A DNA stretch of 45,958 nt from Uruburuella suis (GTDB taxonomy: Bacteria; Pseudomonadota; Gammaproteobacteria; Burkholderiales; Neisseriaceae): NCBI RefSeq assembly GCF_004341385.1, contig NZ_SLXE01000008.1, positions 1-45,958 of the forward strand. Reading direction: 5' to 3'. A program made the translations under genes and the position numbers. The notes beneath the pieces were generated by a model, which saw only the letters and a program-made list of their open reading frames with translations, made no database searches and was not told the DNA's origin. Every line of letters begins with the position of its first letter. Position 1 is the stretch's first letter. Below, piece after piece: positions 24,390-33,071 of this stretch.

Positions 24390-25541
24390 ATGAAATTTAT
24401 CGACGAAGCCAAAATCGAAGTGGTGGCGGGCAAAGGCGGCAACGGTGCCGTGAGCTTCCGCCGTGAAAAATTCGTGCCCCGCGGCGGCCCCGACGGCGGC
24501 GACGGCGGCAAAGGCGGCAGCGTGTGGGCCGTGGCCGACGAAAACATCAACACCTTGGTGGAATACCGTTTCGTGAAGCGCTATCAAGCCAAAAACGGCG
24601 AAAAAGGCCACGGCGGCGACCGCTACGGCAAAGGTGCCGACGACATCGAATTGCACATGCCCGTGGGCACGCTGATCCGCGATATCGACACCGAAGAAAC
24701 CGTGGCCGACCTCACCGCCCACGGCCAGCGCGTGTGCCTAGCCAAAGGCGGCAGAGGCGGCATGGGCAACATCCATTTCAAATCCTCGGTCAACCGCGCA
24801 CCCAAACACGCCACACCCGGCGAAGAGGGCGAAACACGCGCCTTGCAGCTCGAATTGAAAGTGCTGGCCGATGTCGGCCTGCTCGGCATGCCCAATGCCG
24901 GCAAATCCACCCTGATTAGCGCCGTGTCTGCCGCGCGCCCCAAAATCGCCAATTACCCCTTCACCACCCTGCACCCCAACCTCGGCGTGGTGCGCATGGA
25001 TGAAAACCACAGCTTCGTGATGGCCGACATTCCCGGCCTCATCGAAGGCGCAGCAGAAGGCGCCGGCCTCGGCCACCGCTTTTTAAAACACCTCTCGCGC
25101 ACCGGCCTGCTGTTGCACGTGGTGGATTTGGCCCCGTTTGACGAAGCCGTGAGCCCCGCCGACGAAGCCTTGGCGATTGTGCACGAATTGCGCAAATACG
25201 ATGAAGAGCTGTTTGACAAACCGCGCTGGCTCGTGCTCAACAAGCTCGATATGCTCAGCGAAGAAGAAGCCCAAGCGCGCGCGGCGGCCTTTCTCGAAGC
25301 CATCGGCTGGGATTATCCCGCCCCCGACGACCGCTTCGAATTCGACATGATCACCCCGCGCGTGTTTAAAATCAGCGCGCTCGCCCACCAAGGCACGCAA
25401 GCTTTGGTGCAGCAAATCAGCCAATACCTCACCGAGAAAAAACGCCTCACCGCCGAAGCCGATGCCGCCGCTAAAGCCGCACAAACCGCTGTGCCGGCCG
25501 ATGAAGTGAAAACCGACACTTCCGTGTTTAAAGCCGAATAA
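24390..25541 (+). CDS. obgE: GTPase Obg/CgtA
   Basis: Obg is an essential GTPase that binds the 50S ribosomal subunit and links ribosome assembly to stress responses. The 383-residue protein has the glycine-rich Obg fold (about 1-158, with GGPDGGDGGKGG), the P-loop GMPNAGKS (166-173), switch region YPFTTLHPNLGVV, DIPGLIEGA and NKLD. After the G domain the tail is short, alanine-rich and charged. rplU and rpmA, often upstream, are not here. DUS flank it on both sides. Confidence 0.97.
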   Translation: MKFIDEAKIEVVAGKGGNGAVSFRREKFVPRGGPDGGDGGKGGSVWAVADENINTLVEYRFVKRYQAKNGEKGHGGDRYGKGADDIELHMPVGTLIRDIDTEETVADLTAHGQRVCLAKGGRGGMGNIHFKSSVNRAPKHATPGEEGETRALQLELKVLADVGLLGMPNAGKSTLISAVSAARPKIANYPFTTLHPNLGVVRMDENHSFVMADIPGLIEGAAEGAGLGHRFLKHLSRTGLLLHVVDLAPFDEAVSPADEALAIVHELRKYDEELFDKPRWLVLNKLDMLSEEEAQARAAAFLEAIGWDYPAPDDRFEFDMITPRVFKISALAHQGTQALVQQISQYLTEKKRLTAEADAAAKAAQTAVPADEVKTDTSVFKAE

Positions 25542-25603
25542 GGCCGTCTGCAACCGCACGCATTTGCCGGATTCGGCACAACCGACAAGAAAGGCCGTCT
25601 GAA

Positions 25604-25969
25604 ATGAAAACCGCCCTCGCCGCCTTCATCGCCGCCACCGCGCTTAGCGCTTGTGCTGCGCCGTCTGAACCCACACTTGGCGGCGACCGCGATGCCCACG
25701 GCTGCATCGGCTCCGCCGGCTACAGCTGGTCTGCACTCAAACAAACATGCGTGCAAGCGTGGCAAGCAGCAGATTTGAAGCTTGACGACCCCGCCAACTC
25801 CACATTGGCCGTGTATGTGATTTTTTCCGAAGACAAAGCCCAAGCCGAAATCTTCGCCGCCGATGTGCCGCAAAACACCTTGCTCGAAGCGGTGAAAGGC
25901 GGTTATGCCTCGCGCGACGGCAAAGTGCGCCTGATGCGTGAAAACCAACAATGGCGCTTGATAAAATAA
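25604..25969 (+). CDS. Putative lipoprotein, 121 residues
   Basis: The lipobox LSACAAPS gives a lipidated Cys17. The mature part has the phrase GCIGSAGYSWSALKQTC, in which two further cysteines could form a disulfide, and ends in a beta-rich domain. Similar single-domain lipoproteins occur in other Neisseria, but I do not know a function. The start ATG at 25604 lies directly after a DUS. A DUS palindrome follows. Confidence 0.8.
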   Translation: MKTALAAFIAATALSACAAPSEPTLGGDRDAHGCIGSAGYSWSALKQTCVQAWQAADLKLDDPANSTLAVYVIFSEDKAQAEIFAADVPQNTLLEAVKGGYASRDGKVRLMRENQQWRLIK

Positions 25970-25976
25970 TTGAATC

Positions 25977-26004
25977 AGGCCGTCTGAAACGTTTCAGACG
26001 GCCT
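25977..26004 (+). terminator. Perfect DUS palindrome before cysS
   Basis: AGGCCGTCTGAAAC meets its exact complement with no loop, a 28-bp perfect palindrome, eight bases after the lipoprotein stop codon. Confidence 0.65.
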
Positions 26005-26034
26005 CCCGCACAACCCCGATGAAATGAAAACACG

Positions 26035-27450
26035 ATGTCGCTAACCGTTTACAACACCCTCACCCGCCAAAAAGAAACCTTCGTTCCGCTCAACCCCGAA
26101 AACGTGCGCATGTATGTGTGCGGCATGACGGTTTACGATTATTGCCACCTCGGCCACGCCCGCGTGATGGTGGTGTTTGACATGATTGCCCGCTGGCTGC
26201 GCCAAAGCGGCCATCCGCTCACTTATGTGCGCAACATCACCGATATCGACGACAAAATCATCGCCCGCGCCGCTGAAAACGGCGAAACCATCGGCGAATT
26301 GACCACGCGTTTTATTGCCGCCATGCATGAAGACGCCGATGCGCTGGGCGTGATCCGCCCCGATGTCGAGCCCAAAGCCACCGAACATGTGGCGCAGATG
26401 ATTGCCATGATTGAGCGGCTGATTGCCAACGGCAAAGCTTATGCGGCTGAAAACGGCGATGTGTATTACGCCGTGCGCGAATTTCCCGCCTATGGCCAAT
26501 TATCGGGCAAATCGCTGGATGATTTGCGCGCGGGCGAGCGCGTGGAAGTGGATTCATTTAAGCGCGACCCGCTCGATTTCGTGCTCTGGAAAGCGGCCAA
26601 GCCCAATGAAGCCGATTTCTGGCCCAGCCCGTGGGGCAACGGCCGCCCCGGCTGGCACATCGAATGCTCGGCCATGGGCGAACAATTATTCGGCGACACC
26701 TTCGATATCCACGGCGGCGGCGCCGATTTGCAGTTTCCGCACCATGAAAACGAAATCGCGCAAAGCTGCGGCGCGCAAGGGCATTGCCACACGCACGAGG
26801 TAAACGGCAAGCTGATTGACAGCCATGTGAAATATTGGCTGCACAACGGCTTTATCCGCGTGGACAACGAAAAAATGTCCAAATCGCTGGGCAATTTCTT
26901 CACCATCCGCGAAGTGTTGCAGAAATACGATGCCGAAGTGGTGCGCTTCTTTATTCTGCGCGCGCATTACCGCAGCCCGCTCAATTATTCCGATGCGCAT
27001 TTGGATGATGCCAAAGGCGCACTCACCCGCCTCTACACCGCCCTGAAAAACACCCCGCCGGCCGAATTTGATTTAAGCAACGATGCCAACGATTACACCC
27101 GCCGCTTCTTCGCCGCCATGAACGATGATTTCGGCACCGTCGAAGCCGTGGCCGTGTTGTTTGAATTGGCGCTCGAAGTCAACAAAACCGGCGATGCCCA
27201 TCTGGCCGGCTGCCTCAAAACGCTGGCCGGCATCATCGGCCTGCTGCAACGCGATCCGGCTGAATTTCTGCAAGGCAGCGCGGCTTCAGACGGCCTCACC
27301 AACGCAGCAATCGATGCCTTAATCGAGCAGCGCAAACAAGCGCGCGCCGATAAAAACTGGGCCGAATCCGACCGCATCCGCGATGTGCTCAACGCCGAAA
27401 ACATCATTCTCGAAGACGGCGCAGGCGGCACCACCTGGCGGCGCGGCTGA
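26035..27450 (+). CDS. cysS: Cysteinyl-tRNA synthetase
   Basis: CysS charges tRNA-Cys. The 471-residue class I enzyme has Cys29 (first zinc ligand) in YVCGMTVYDYCHLGHAR with the HIGH-type HLGH at 38-41. The remaining zinc site lies near WHIECSAMG and HHENEIAQS, KMSKS is at about residue 280, and the C-terminal anticodon region includes DKNWAESDRIRD. An in-frame DUS complement near 27285 encodes ASDGL. A strong palindrome at 27453 directly after the stop probably ends the transcript. Confidence 0.97.
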   Translation: MSLTVYNTLTRQKETFVPLNPENVRMYVCGMTVYDYCHLGHARVMVVFDMIARWLRQSGHPLTYVRNITDIDDKIIARAAENGETIGELTTRFIAAMHEDADALGVIRPDVEPKATEHVAQMIAMIERLIANGKAYAAENGDVYYAVREFPAYGQLSGKSLDDLRAGERVEVDSFKRDPLDFVLWKAAKPNEADFWPSPWGNGRPGWHIECSAMGEQLFGDTFDIHGGGADLQFPHHENEIAQSCGAQGHCHTHEVNGKLIDSHVKYWLHNGFIRVDNEKMSKSLGNFFTIREVLQKYDAEVVRFFILRAHYRSPLNYSDAHLDDAKGALTRLYTALKNTPPAEFDLSNDANDYTRRFFAAMNDDFGTVEAVAVLFELALEVNKTGDAHLAGCLKTLAGIIGLLQRDPAEFLQGSAASDGLTNAAIDALIEQRKQARADKNWAESDRIRDVLNAENIILEDGAGGTTWRRG

Positions 27451-27452
27451 GC

Positions 27453-27495
27453 CTAGGGTCTGTTCACACTTCATCACAATGTGAACAGACCCTAG
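27453..27495 (+). repeat. Palindromic repeat family H, compact copy
   Basis: CTAGGGTCTGTTCACA is mirrored perfectly by TGTGAACAGACCCTAG over an 11-base loop, 3 bases after the cysS stop. It is a shortened member of the family seen at 4159, 19718 and 39169 and could act as a terminator stem for cysS. Confidence 0.75.
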
Positions 27496-27538
27496 CAACA
27501 GGCCGTCTGAAAGCCGGCAGCCTGAAAAGCTTACACGC

Positions 27539-27567
27539 TTGACAGCACAACCTTTTTTTGGCAAAAT
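27539..27567 (+). promoter_or_regulatory. rpmE promoter
   Basis: A perfect TTGACA (27539-27544) and CAAAAT (27562-27567) with the ideal 17-base spacer lie about 75 bases upstream of rpmE. Confidence 0.65.
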
Positions 27568-27641
27568 AGCCAGCTTGCCTAAGCACTAGGCCTTTGAAGC
27601 ACAGGCAAAACCCCTGTGCCCGCTAACCGAAAGGAAACATC

Positions 27642-27857
27642 ATGAAACAAGGTATTCACCCCAACTACCACGAAATCACCGTAACTTGCTCTTGCGGCAA
27701 CAAATTCACCACCAAATCTGCGATGGAAAAAGAAACGTTCACCATCGAGGTGTGCTCTGAATGCCATCCGTTTTACACCGGCCAACAAAAAATCGTTGAC
27801 AGCACCGGCCGCGTGGACAAGTTCAACCAAAAATTCGGCAATATGTTCAAACGCTAA
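27642..27857 (+). CDS. rpmE: 50S ribosomal protein L31 (zinc-binding type)
   Basis: L31 bridges the large and small ribosomal subunits at the central protuberance. The 71-residue protein is the zinc-binding (C+) form: Cys16 and Cys18 in TCSCGNKF, Cys38 and Cys41 in CSECHPFYTG. Start ATG follows AAGGAAA. It is a single-gene unit between a clear promoter (27539) and a UUCG terminator (27875). No zinc-free paralogue is in the window. Confidence 0.97.
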   Translation: MKQGIHPNYHEITVTCSCGNKFTTKSAMEKETFTIEVCSECHPFYTGQQKIVDSTGRVDKFNQKFGNMFKR

Positions 27858-27874
27858 TCGGCAAACATTTGCTC

Positions 27875-27900
27875 AAAAAGGCTGCTTCGGCAGCCTTTTT
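27875..27900 (+). terminator. Intrinsic terminator of rpmE
   Basis: AAAAAGGCTGC, a TTCG tetraloop and GCAGCC are followed by a T7 run, a textbook Rho-independent terminator. A DUS inverted pair follows at 27914-27944. Confidence 0.92.
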
Positions 27901-27982
27901 TTATGGCTTTTGCAAAGGCCGTCTGAAAACTTTTCAGACGGCCTTTCTGTGGTGAAATCAAAGAAAACTGATACAAAAATAA

Positions 27983-28263
27983 TATCCATTCAAAAAATAA
28001 GCTTACCAAACGACAAGCCATACCAAATAGGTAGGTTGGGTTGTAAACCCAACAAATCTACAAGCCGTCTGAAACGTTGGATTTATCAACCCAATCTACG
28101 AGTTGCCTGTTTGTATATTATTTTTTAGCGGGTAGATTGGATTGTAAACCCAACAAATCCACAAGCCGTCTGAAACGCTGGGTTGATCAACCCAATCTAC
28201 GCAGATGGTGCGGTCGAACGGCTTTTATTTATTGGGCAAGGTTAATTTTTTAGGATGGGCATC
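27983..28263. mobile_element. Composite family M element with two 69-bp modules
   Basis: The left end TATCCATTCAAAAAATAAGC and the right end AATTTTTTAGGATGGGCA resemble family M termini. Inside are two direct copies of a 69-bp module (28031-28099 and 28132-28200) that begins GTAG(A/G)TTGG, ends CCAATCTAC and carries a DUS core in the middle. Between them is the family M tail TGTTTGTATATTATTTTTTA, as if one element had been duplicated. Flanks are TAA on the left and TCA on the right, so a simple insertion is not supported. Confidence 0.6.
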
Positions 28264-28289
28264 AGACAGCCTCTCTATTACCCCAGGAC

Positions 28290-28441
28290 GTCCTGACAAC
28301 TCGATTTACGGGTGTATTTCGCCCCTGAAAACGCATCTGCCGCGTTAAAAAGCCTCGCAAGGTGTCCAACCTTGCTGCGTTTTTTGCCTTGCATCTGCAT
28401 TTTCAGGAACAAAATCCTCCTCATAAACGAATTGTCAGGAC
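28290..28441. mobile_element. Family G repeat, copy with both ends
   Basis: This 152-bp element is bounded by the perfect 10-bp inverted repeat GTCCTGACAA / TTGTCAGGAC. It contains a small hairpin GCAAGG...CCTTGC. A second copy lacking the left end is at 39477-39604. It lies between the composite element and the priA stop, so the 597-base gap after rpmE is almost wholly repeats. Confidence 0.65.
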
Positions 28442-28454
28442 GCCCAGCCCGCCG

Positions 28455-30620
28455 CTAAACCTCTTGCGGATCCACATCCACCGACCATCTGATTTTATGC
28501 GCGCGCGCCTGCGCCAGCGCCTGCCCCCACAAGGCGAGCGCATGGTGCAGATCTTTGCGCGAAGGCGCTTCCAAAAATAATTGTGCGCGCTCGCGCTCGG
28601 CCAGACGCACCATCAACATGGGCGCAGGGCCCATTTGCACCACGCTTTCGGGCAATTGCGCGGCCACGCTTTCTTTTATTTCCTGCAAAAACTGCATGGC
28701 GGCGCGGATATCGAGGGCATCGGCGCGTATGGCCGCCTGAAAACCGAAAGGCGGCAGGCCGAAAAGGCGGCGCTCGGCCAGCTCGGCATCGGCAAAGCGG
28801 CGGTAATCCTGCGCTTTGATGGCGGCAAACACGCCATGATCGGGCAGCTGGGTTTGTATCAACACCCTGCCCGGCGCATCGGCGCGGCCGGCACGGCCGG
28901 ACACCTGCATCAATTCAGCAAACAGCCGCTCCGGCGCACGGAAATCGGCGCTATAAAGGCTGCCGTCGGCATTGAGCACCACCACCAGATTGAGCCGCGC
29001 AAAATCGTGGCCTTTGGCCAGCATTTGCGTGCCCACCAAAATATCGATTTCATCGGCGCCGATGCGTTGATACAAAGCCGCCCAATCGTTTTTATGCGCG
29101 GTGCTGTCGCGATCCACGCGCTCGATACGCGCCTTCGGCAGCATGGTGCGCAAGGTTTCTTCCACACGCTGCGTGCCCTGCCCCACAGCGGTTAAATCCT
29201 GATTGCCACAATCGGGGCATTTATAAGGCACGGCTTGGCGGTAGTCGCAATGATGGCAGCGCAATTGCCGCGCGCGCCGGTGCAGCACCATTTTTGCCGA
29301 GCAGCGCGGGCAGCCGAAAGTGTGGCCGCAGTCGCTGCAAAAAAGCGCGGGCGAAAAGCCGCGCCGATTGAGATACACCAGCGACATGCCGCCCTGCTTG
29401 AAATTGTCTTGCAATAATTTCAGCGCCGGCTCGGAAAAGCCGTTATCGAGCGGCAGGCGGCGCACATCCAGCACATCCACTTGCGGCAGCGCGGCGGCGG
29501 CGCGGGCGCGCGCGCCCAATTCGAGCAGGGTATAAGCGCCGCTTTGCGCTTTGTGCCAGCTCTCGAGGCTGGGCGTGGCGCTGCCCAGCACAATCGGGCA
29601 AGCGGCCTGCTGCGCGCGCCACACGGCCAAATCGCGGGCTTGGTAGCGCAATTCGTTTTCCTGCTTGAACGAGCCGTCGTGCTCTTCATCCACTACAATC
29701 AGCCCCACATCGGCCAGCGGCGTAAACACGGCCAGCCGCGTGCCGATAATCAATTTTGCCTGGCCGAGCATGGCGCGCAGATAATCCTGCGTGCGTGCAC
29801 CGGCGGCGGTTTGGCTGTGCAGCACGGCGGTGGGCACATCGGCAAAACGCGCCTGCACGCGCTTGAGCAGCTGCGGCGTGAGGTTGATTTCGGGCAGCAA
29901 AAAAAGCACCTGCCGCCCCTCGGCCAGCACCTTGGCCACGGCATCGAAATACACTTCGGTTTTGCCGCTGCCGGTGATGCCGTAGAGCAAAAACGGCTGA
30001 AAGCGCCCGAATGCGGCCTGAATGTGCGCTGATGCGGCCTGCTGCTGCTCATTTAAAATGTGTTCAGACGGCCTCAACACCGGCAAGGCGGCGGCATCTG
30101 CGTTTATCCACGCTTGCGCCTGCCATTGCCCGATAAGCTTGGGCGCTTGCGGGTTGATTTTTTTGAGCGCGGCCATGCTCAGGCTGCCGCCGCACAGCGC
30201 CTGCCACAACGCATATTGTTTGCGGTGGCGCTCTGGCGGTGCGTTCAGACGGCCTGCTTCGGTTAAACTGTAAAATAAGGGCGGCTCGGGCAGCGCAACG
30301 GGGCGGGCTTCGCGCAAACCCTGCGGCAGCGCCGCGGCCACCGCTTGGCCGAGCGGATAATGATAATAGCGGGCGGCAAAAGCCAACAGCCGCCGCCAGG
30401 CTTCGGGCAACGGCGGCTCATCGGCAAACACGGCTTGCAGCGGCAGGATTTTGGCGGGGTCGATATCGGGTGTAATGCCGCTCTGCCACACAATGCCGGC
30501 CACGGTTTTGTTGACAAAGCGCACCGCCACCCGCGTGCCGGCGCTTAAGGCTTCGGGGTGGGCATAAGTGAGCAGGCCGCCGGCCAGCGGCACATTGAGG
30601 GCGATATGGTGGTAAATCAT
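28455..30620 (-). CDS. priA: Primosomal replication restart helicase PriA
   Basis: PriA recognises stalled forks and reloads the replicative helicase; in Neisseria it is also needed for DNA repair and transformation. I start it at the ATG at 30620 (MIYHHIALNVPLAGGLLTYA), the normal PriA N-terminus; an upstream extension to 30758 reads through DUS repeats. The 721-residue protein has the 3'-DNA-binding domain (about 1-100) and Walker A GITGSGKT. The helicase box is DEEH, and a double zinc-binding segment starts CSDCGHTFGCPRC and continues to CPDCGN. Two DUS complements lie in frame near 30063 and 30244. Confidence 0.96.
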   Translation of the reverse strand: MIYHHIALNVPLAGGLLTYAHPEALSAGTRVAVRFVNKTVAGIVWQSGITPDIDPAKILPLQAVFADEPPLPEAWRRLLAFAARYYHYPLGQAVAAALPQGLREARPVALPEPPLFYSLTEAGRLNAPPERHRKQYALWQALCGGSLSMAALKKINPQAPKLIGQWQAQAWINADAAALPVLRPSEHILNEQQQAASAHIQAAFGRFQPFLLYGITGSGKTEVYFDAVAKVLAEGRQVLFLLPEINLTPQLLKRVQARFADVPTAVLHSQTAAGARTQDYLRAMLGQAKLIIGTRLAVFTPLADVGLIVVDEEHDGSFKQENELRYQARDLAVWRAQQAACPIVLGSATPSLESWHKAQSGAYTLLELGARARAAAALPQVDVLDVRRLPLDNGFSEPALKLLQDNFKQGGMSLVYLNRRGFSPALFCSDCGHTFGCPRCSAKMVLHRRARQLRCHHCDYRQAVPYKCPDCGNQDLTAVGQGTQRVEETLRTMLPKARIERVDRDSTAHKNDWAALYQRIGADEIDILVGTQMLAKGHDFARLNLVVVLNADGSLYSADFRAPERLFAELMQVSGRAGRADAPGRVLIQTQLPDHGVFAAIKAQDYRRFADAELAERRLFGLPPFGFQAAIRADALDIRAAMQFLQEIKESVAAQLPESVVQMGPAPMLMVRLAERERAQLFLEAPSRKDLHHALALWGQALAQARAHKIRWSVDVDPQEV

Positions 30621-30797
30621 GCGTGCATTATAGCCGACATTTCCAGCAGGCCGTCTGAAACAGAAACGGATTTTCAGACGGCCTATCGACATCGCACCCA
30701 ACCTCAAAAACAAGCAAGCAAAGGCTGCAAACAGCACACCGCATAAACAACACGGCAAAACAAAGAACGCTTCAGCTTGTTTTTAGGTTTAACTATT

Positions 30798-30946
30798 GAT
30801 TCGGCAATTAAATATTGAACATTTTCAGATGCCGGCAAACAAGCCTTTGGCTTGTTGCCCTCTCCCTAGCCCTCTCCCACGGGAGAGGGAACAGGTTTCT
30901 GCTGCGGGCAAGAGGATCTGAATATTCAATAATTAGTTGCCGTATC
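30798..30946. other. Cloverleaf-like structured element between priA and the permease
   Basis: About 149 bases could fold as a long imperfect outer stem (30798-30832 with 30913-30946: GATTCGGCAATTAAATATTG against CAATAATTAGTTGCCGTATC). It encloses two inner hairpins, AACAAGCC/GGCTTGTT and CCCTCTCCC/GGGAGAGGG. There is no ORF. It could be a MITE or REP-type repeat, or a structured RNA. The rest of 30621-31125 holds two DUS inverted pairs (30648-30684 and 30979-31011). Confidence 0.5.
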
Positions 30947-31125
30947 TATAAACACATTGCCCTTCAAATTTACCAAGCAGGCCGTCTGAAACCCAATATT
31001 CAGACGGCCTTTCACATTTAAACGTTACAATCGGGTTGTTTTTCGGCATAATGCTTTCTTTAAGTTTTGTAAACCATTTGTTTCAGACGGCCTGTGTTTT
31101 ATGCTGCCTGAAAAGAAAGATGTGT

Positions 31126-32367
31126 ATGTCTGCCAAAACCCCGTCGCTTTTGGGCGGCGCGCTGATTATCGCCGGCACCGTGATTGGTGCCGGCATGTTT
31201 GCCAACCCCACCGCCACTTCGGGCGTGTGGTTTGCCGGCTCGCTGGCAGTGCTGCTCTACACTTGGTTTTCCATGCTCTCCGGCGGCCTGATGCTGCTGG
31301 AGGTCAATACCCATTATCCGCACGGTGCGAGCTTCGACACCTTAGTGAAAGATTTGCTCGGCCAAGGCTGGAATATCGTCAACGGCATTGCGGTGGCGTT
31401 TGTGCTTTATTTGCTCACTTATGCCTATATTTTCGTGGGCGGCGATCTCACCGCTAAAGGATTGGGCAATCTGCTCGGCAGCGAAGTGGGGTTGCCGGCC
31501 GGGCAATTGGTGTTTTTTGTGGTGCTGGCATTTTGCGTGTGGGCGTCCACCCGCTTGGTCGACCGACTCACCAGTATTTTAATCGGCGGCATGATTATCA
31601 GCTTTTTCTGGGCCACCGGCGGCCTGCTCACGCATGTGCAGCTGCCGGTGTTGTTGGACACACAAGCCGCCGAGGGCACACGTTATTGGATTTATCTGGC
31701 CGCGGCGCTGCCGGTGTGTTTGGCTTCATTCGGCTTTCACGGCAATGTATCCAGTCTGCTGAAATATTTCAACGGCGATGCGCCCAAAGTGGCGCGCGCG
31801 CTGTGGGTAGGCACGCTGATGGCGCTGGTGATTTATGTGCTGTGGCAGCTGGCGATTCAAGGCAACCTGCCGCGCCACGCGTTTGCGCCGGTGATTGCGG
31901 CCGAGGGGCAGGTTTCTGTGTTGATTGAGAGTCTGTCGGCTTTCGTGCCCACCGGCAGCATGGCCACGGTGTTGTCGTTTTTTGCCTATTTGGCGATTGC
32001 CACTTCGTTTTTAGGCGTGACGCTGGGCTTGTTCGACTATCTGGCCGATGTGTTTAAATGGGACGATTCCACCACCGGACGCAGCAAAACCGCCGCGCTC
32101 ACCTTTCTGCCGCCGCTCGTGGCCTGCCTGCTTTTCCCCACCGGCTTTGTGACCGCCATCGGCTACGTGGGCTTGGCCGCCGCCGTATGGACCGCGCTCA
32201 CCCCGGCCATGCTGCTCTATAAAGCACGCAAAAAATTTCCGCAAAGCCACGGCTATCGCGTGTATGGCGGCTTATGGCTGGTGGTGTGGGTGTTTGCCTT
32301 CGGCCTCATCAACATTGCCGCGCAGATATTGAGCCAACTGGAAAAAGTGCCGGTGTTTAAAGGCTGA
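31126..32367 (+). CDS. Aromatic amino acid permease (TyrP/Mtr type)
   Basis: This inner-membrane transporter of the hydroxy/aromatic amino acid permease family is 413 residues long with about 11 hydrophobic segments. The N-terminal signature LLGGALIIAGTVIGAGMFA is typical of TyrP, TnaB and Mtr, and GFHGNVSSLLKYFNGD in the middle is characteristic too. I choose the ATG at 31126 (MSAKTPSLLGG) because AAGAAAG is well spaced; 31120 is an alternative, and longer starts read through a DUS. The substrate is probably tyrosine or tryptophan. A DUS terminator follows. Confidence 0.9.
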   Translation: MSAKTPSLLGGALIIAGTVIGAGMFANPTATSGVWFAGSLAVLLYTWFSMLSGGLMLLEVNTHYPHGASFDTLVKDLLGQGWNIVNGIAVAFVLYLLTYAYIFVGGDLTAKGLGNLLGSEVGLPAGQLVFFVVLAFCVWASTRLVDRLTSILIGGMIISFFWATGGLLTHVQLPVLLDTQAAEGTRYWIYLAAALPVCLASFGFHGNVSSLLKYFNGDAPKVARALWVGTLMALVIYVLWQLAIQGNLPRHAFAPVIAAEGQVSVLIESLSAFVPTGSMATVLSFFAYLAIATSFLGVTLGLFDYLADVFKWDDSTTGRSKTAALTFLPPLVACLLFPTGFVTAIGYVGLAAAVWTALTPAMLLYKARKKFPQSHGYRVYGGLWLVVWVFAFGLINIAAQILSQLEKVPVFKG

Positions 32368-32391
32368 AGCTTGCACAATTCGGCAGCATTC

Positions 32392-32431
32392 AAACAGGCC
32401 GTCTGAAACATTGTGTTCAGACGGCCTGTTT
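32392..32431 (+). terminator. DUS inverted-repeat terminator after the permease
   Basis: AAACAGGCCGTCTGAA and TTCAGACGGCCTGTTT are perfectly complementary over a short loop, and 25 bases after the stop codon. Confidence 0.75.
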
Positions 32432-32515
32432 ACTTTGCCTATATTGTCATTGACCCACAAGCAAAAATAGTGCTTAATTAAAGAACAATAATTTTTTAAT
32501 TTCAAGGAGATAGAA

Positions 32516-33001
32516 ATGAAACTTATCCCAACCGCCGCCCTGCTGCTCGTCCTCGCCGCACCCGCCTTCGCTGCGAGCCCTGTCAAAACCCTGCCCGGCG
32601 ACATCACGCTGGCGCAAGCGCAAGCCGTGGTGCGCTCGGCGCAAGCCAAGGCCGAAGCCATCAAAGTGCCGATGAATATCGCCGTAGTGGATGCCGGCGG
32701 CAACCTGAAAGCCTTCGCCCGCATGGACGATGCCTTTTTGGGCAGCATCGACATTGCCGAGCGCAAAGCCCGCACCGCCCGCTATTTCAATATGTCCACC
32801 CGCGCCCTGGGCAAGGCCGCCCAGCCCGGCCGGCCGCTCTACGGCATTGAAGCCACCAACGGCGGCTTGGTGATTTTCGCCGGCGGTGTGTTGCTGTTGG
32901 ATAAAAAAGGCACCATCGTCGGCAGCGTGGGCGTGAGCGGCGGTTCGGTGGATGAAGACGAAGATGTGGCCAACGCCGGTGCCGCAGCTTTATTGCGCTG
33001 A
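32516..33001 (+). CDS. Exported GlcG/HbpS-family protein
   Basis: This 161-residue protein has a signal peptide (cleavage after PAFA, residue 20) and one GlcG/HbpS (DUF336) domain. The family phrases are MNIAVVDAGGNLKAFARMD, SIDIAERKARTA and GSVGVSGGSVDEDEDVA. HbpS of Streptomyces binds and degrades haem; periplasmic relatives in proteobacteria are largely uncharacterised, so haem binding here is only a possibility. AAGGAG is placed six bases before the start. It is a single gene ending in a long DUS hairpin. Confidence 0.87.
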   Translation: MKLIPTAALLLVLAAPAFAASPVKTLPGDITLAQAQAVVRSAQAKAEAIKVPMNIAVVDAGGNLKAFARMDDAFLGSIDIAERKARTARYFNMSTRALGKAAQPGRPLYGIEATNGGLVIFAGGVLLLDKKGTIVGSVGVSGGSVDEDEDVANAGAAALLR

Positions 33002-33013
33002 AGGCAAGCAATG

Positions 33014-33057
33014 CGCACAACAGGCCGTCTGAAGGGTTTCAGACGGCCTGTTGTGCG
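33014..33057 (+). terminator. Long DUS hairpin after the GlcG-family gene
   Basis: CGCACAACAGGCCGTCTGAA is mirrored exactly by the 20 bases at 33038-33057 with a four-base loop. As after ntrX, the complementarity extends well past the DUS. Confidence 0.75.
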
Positions 33058-33071
33058 TTATGTGTGTGCAC

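Noticed and set aside
30621..30758. N-terminal extension of PriA by 46 residues
   Set aside because: The extension reads through two DUS and lacks PriA similarity; the family N-terminus begins at the ATG at 30620.
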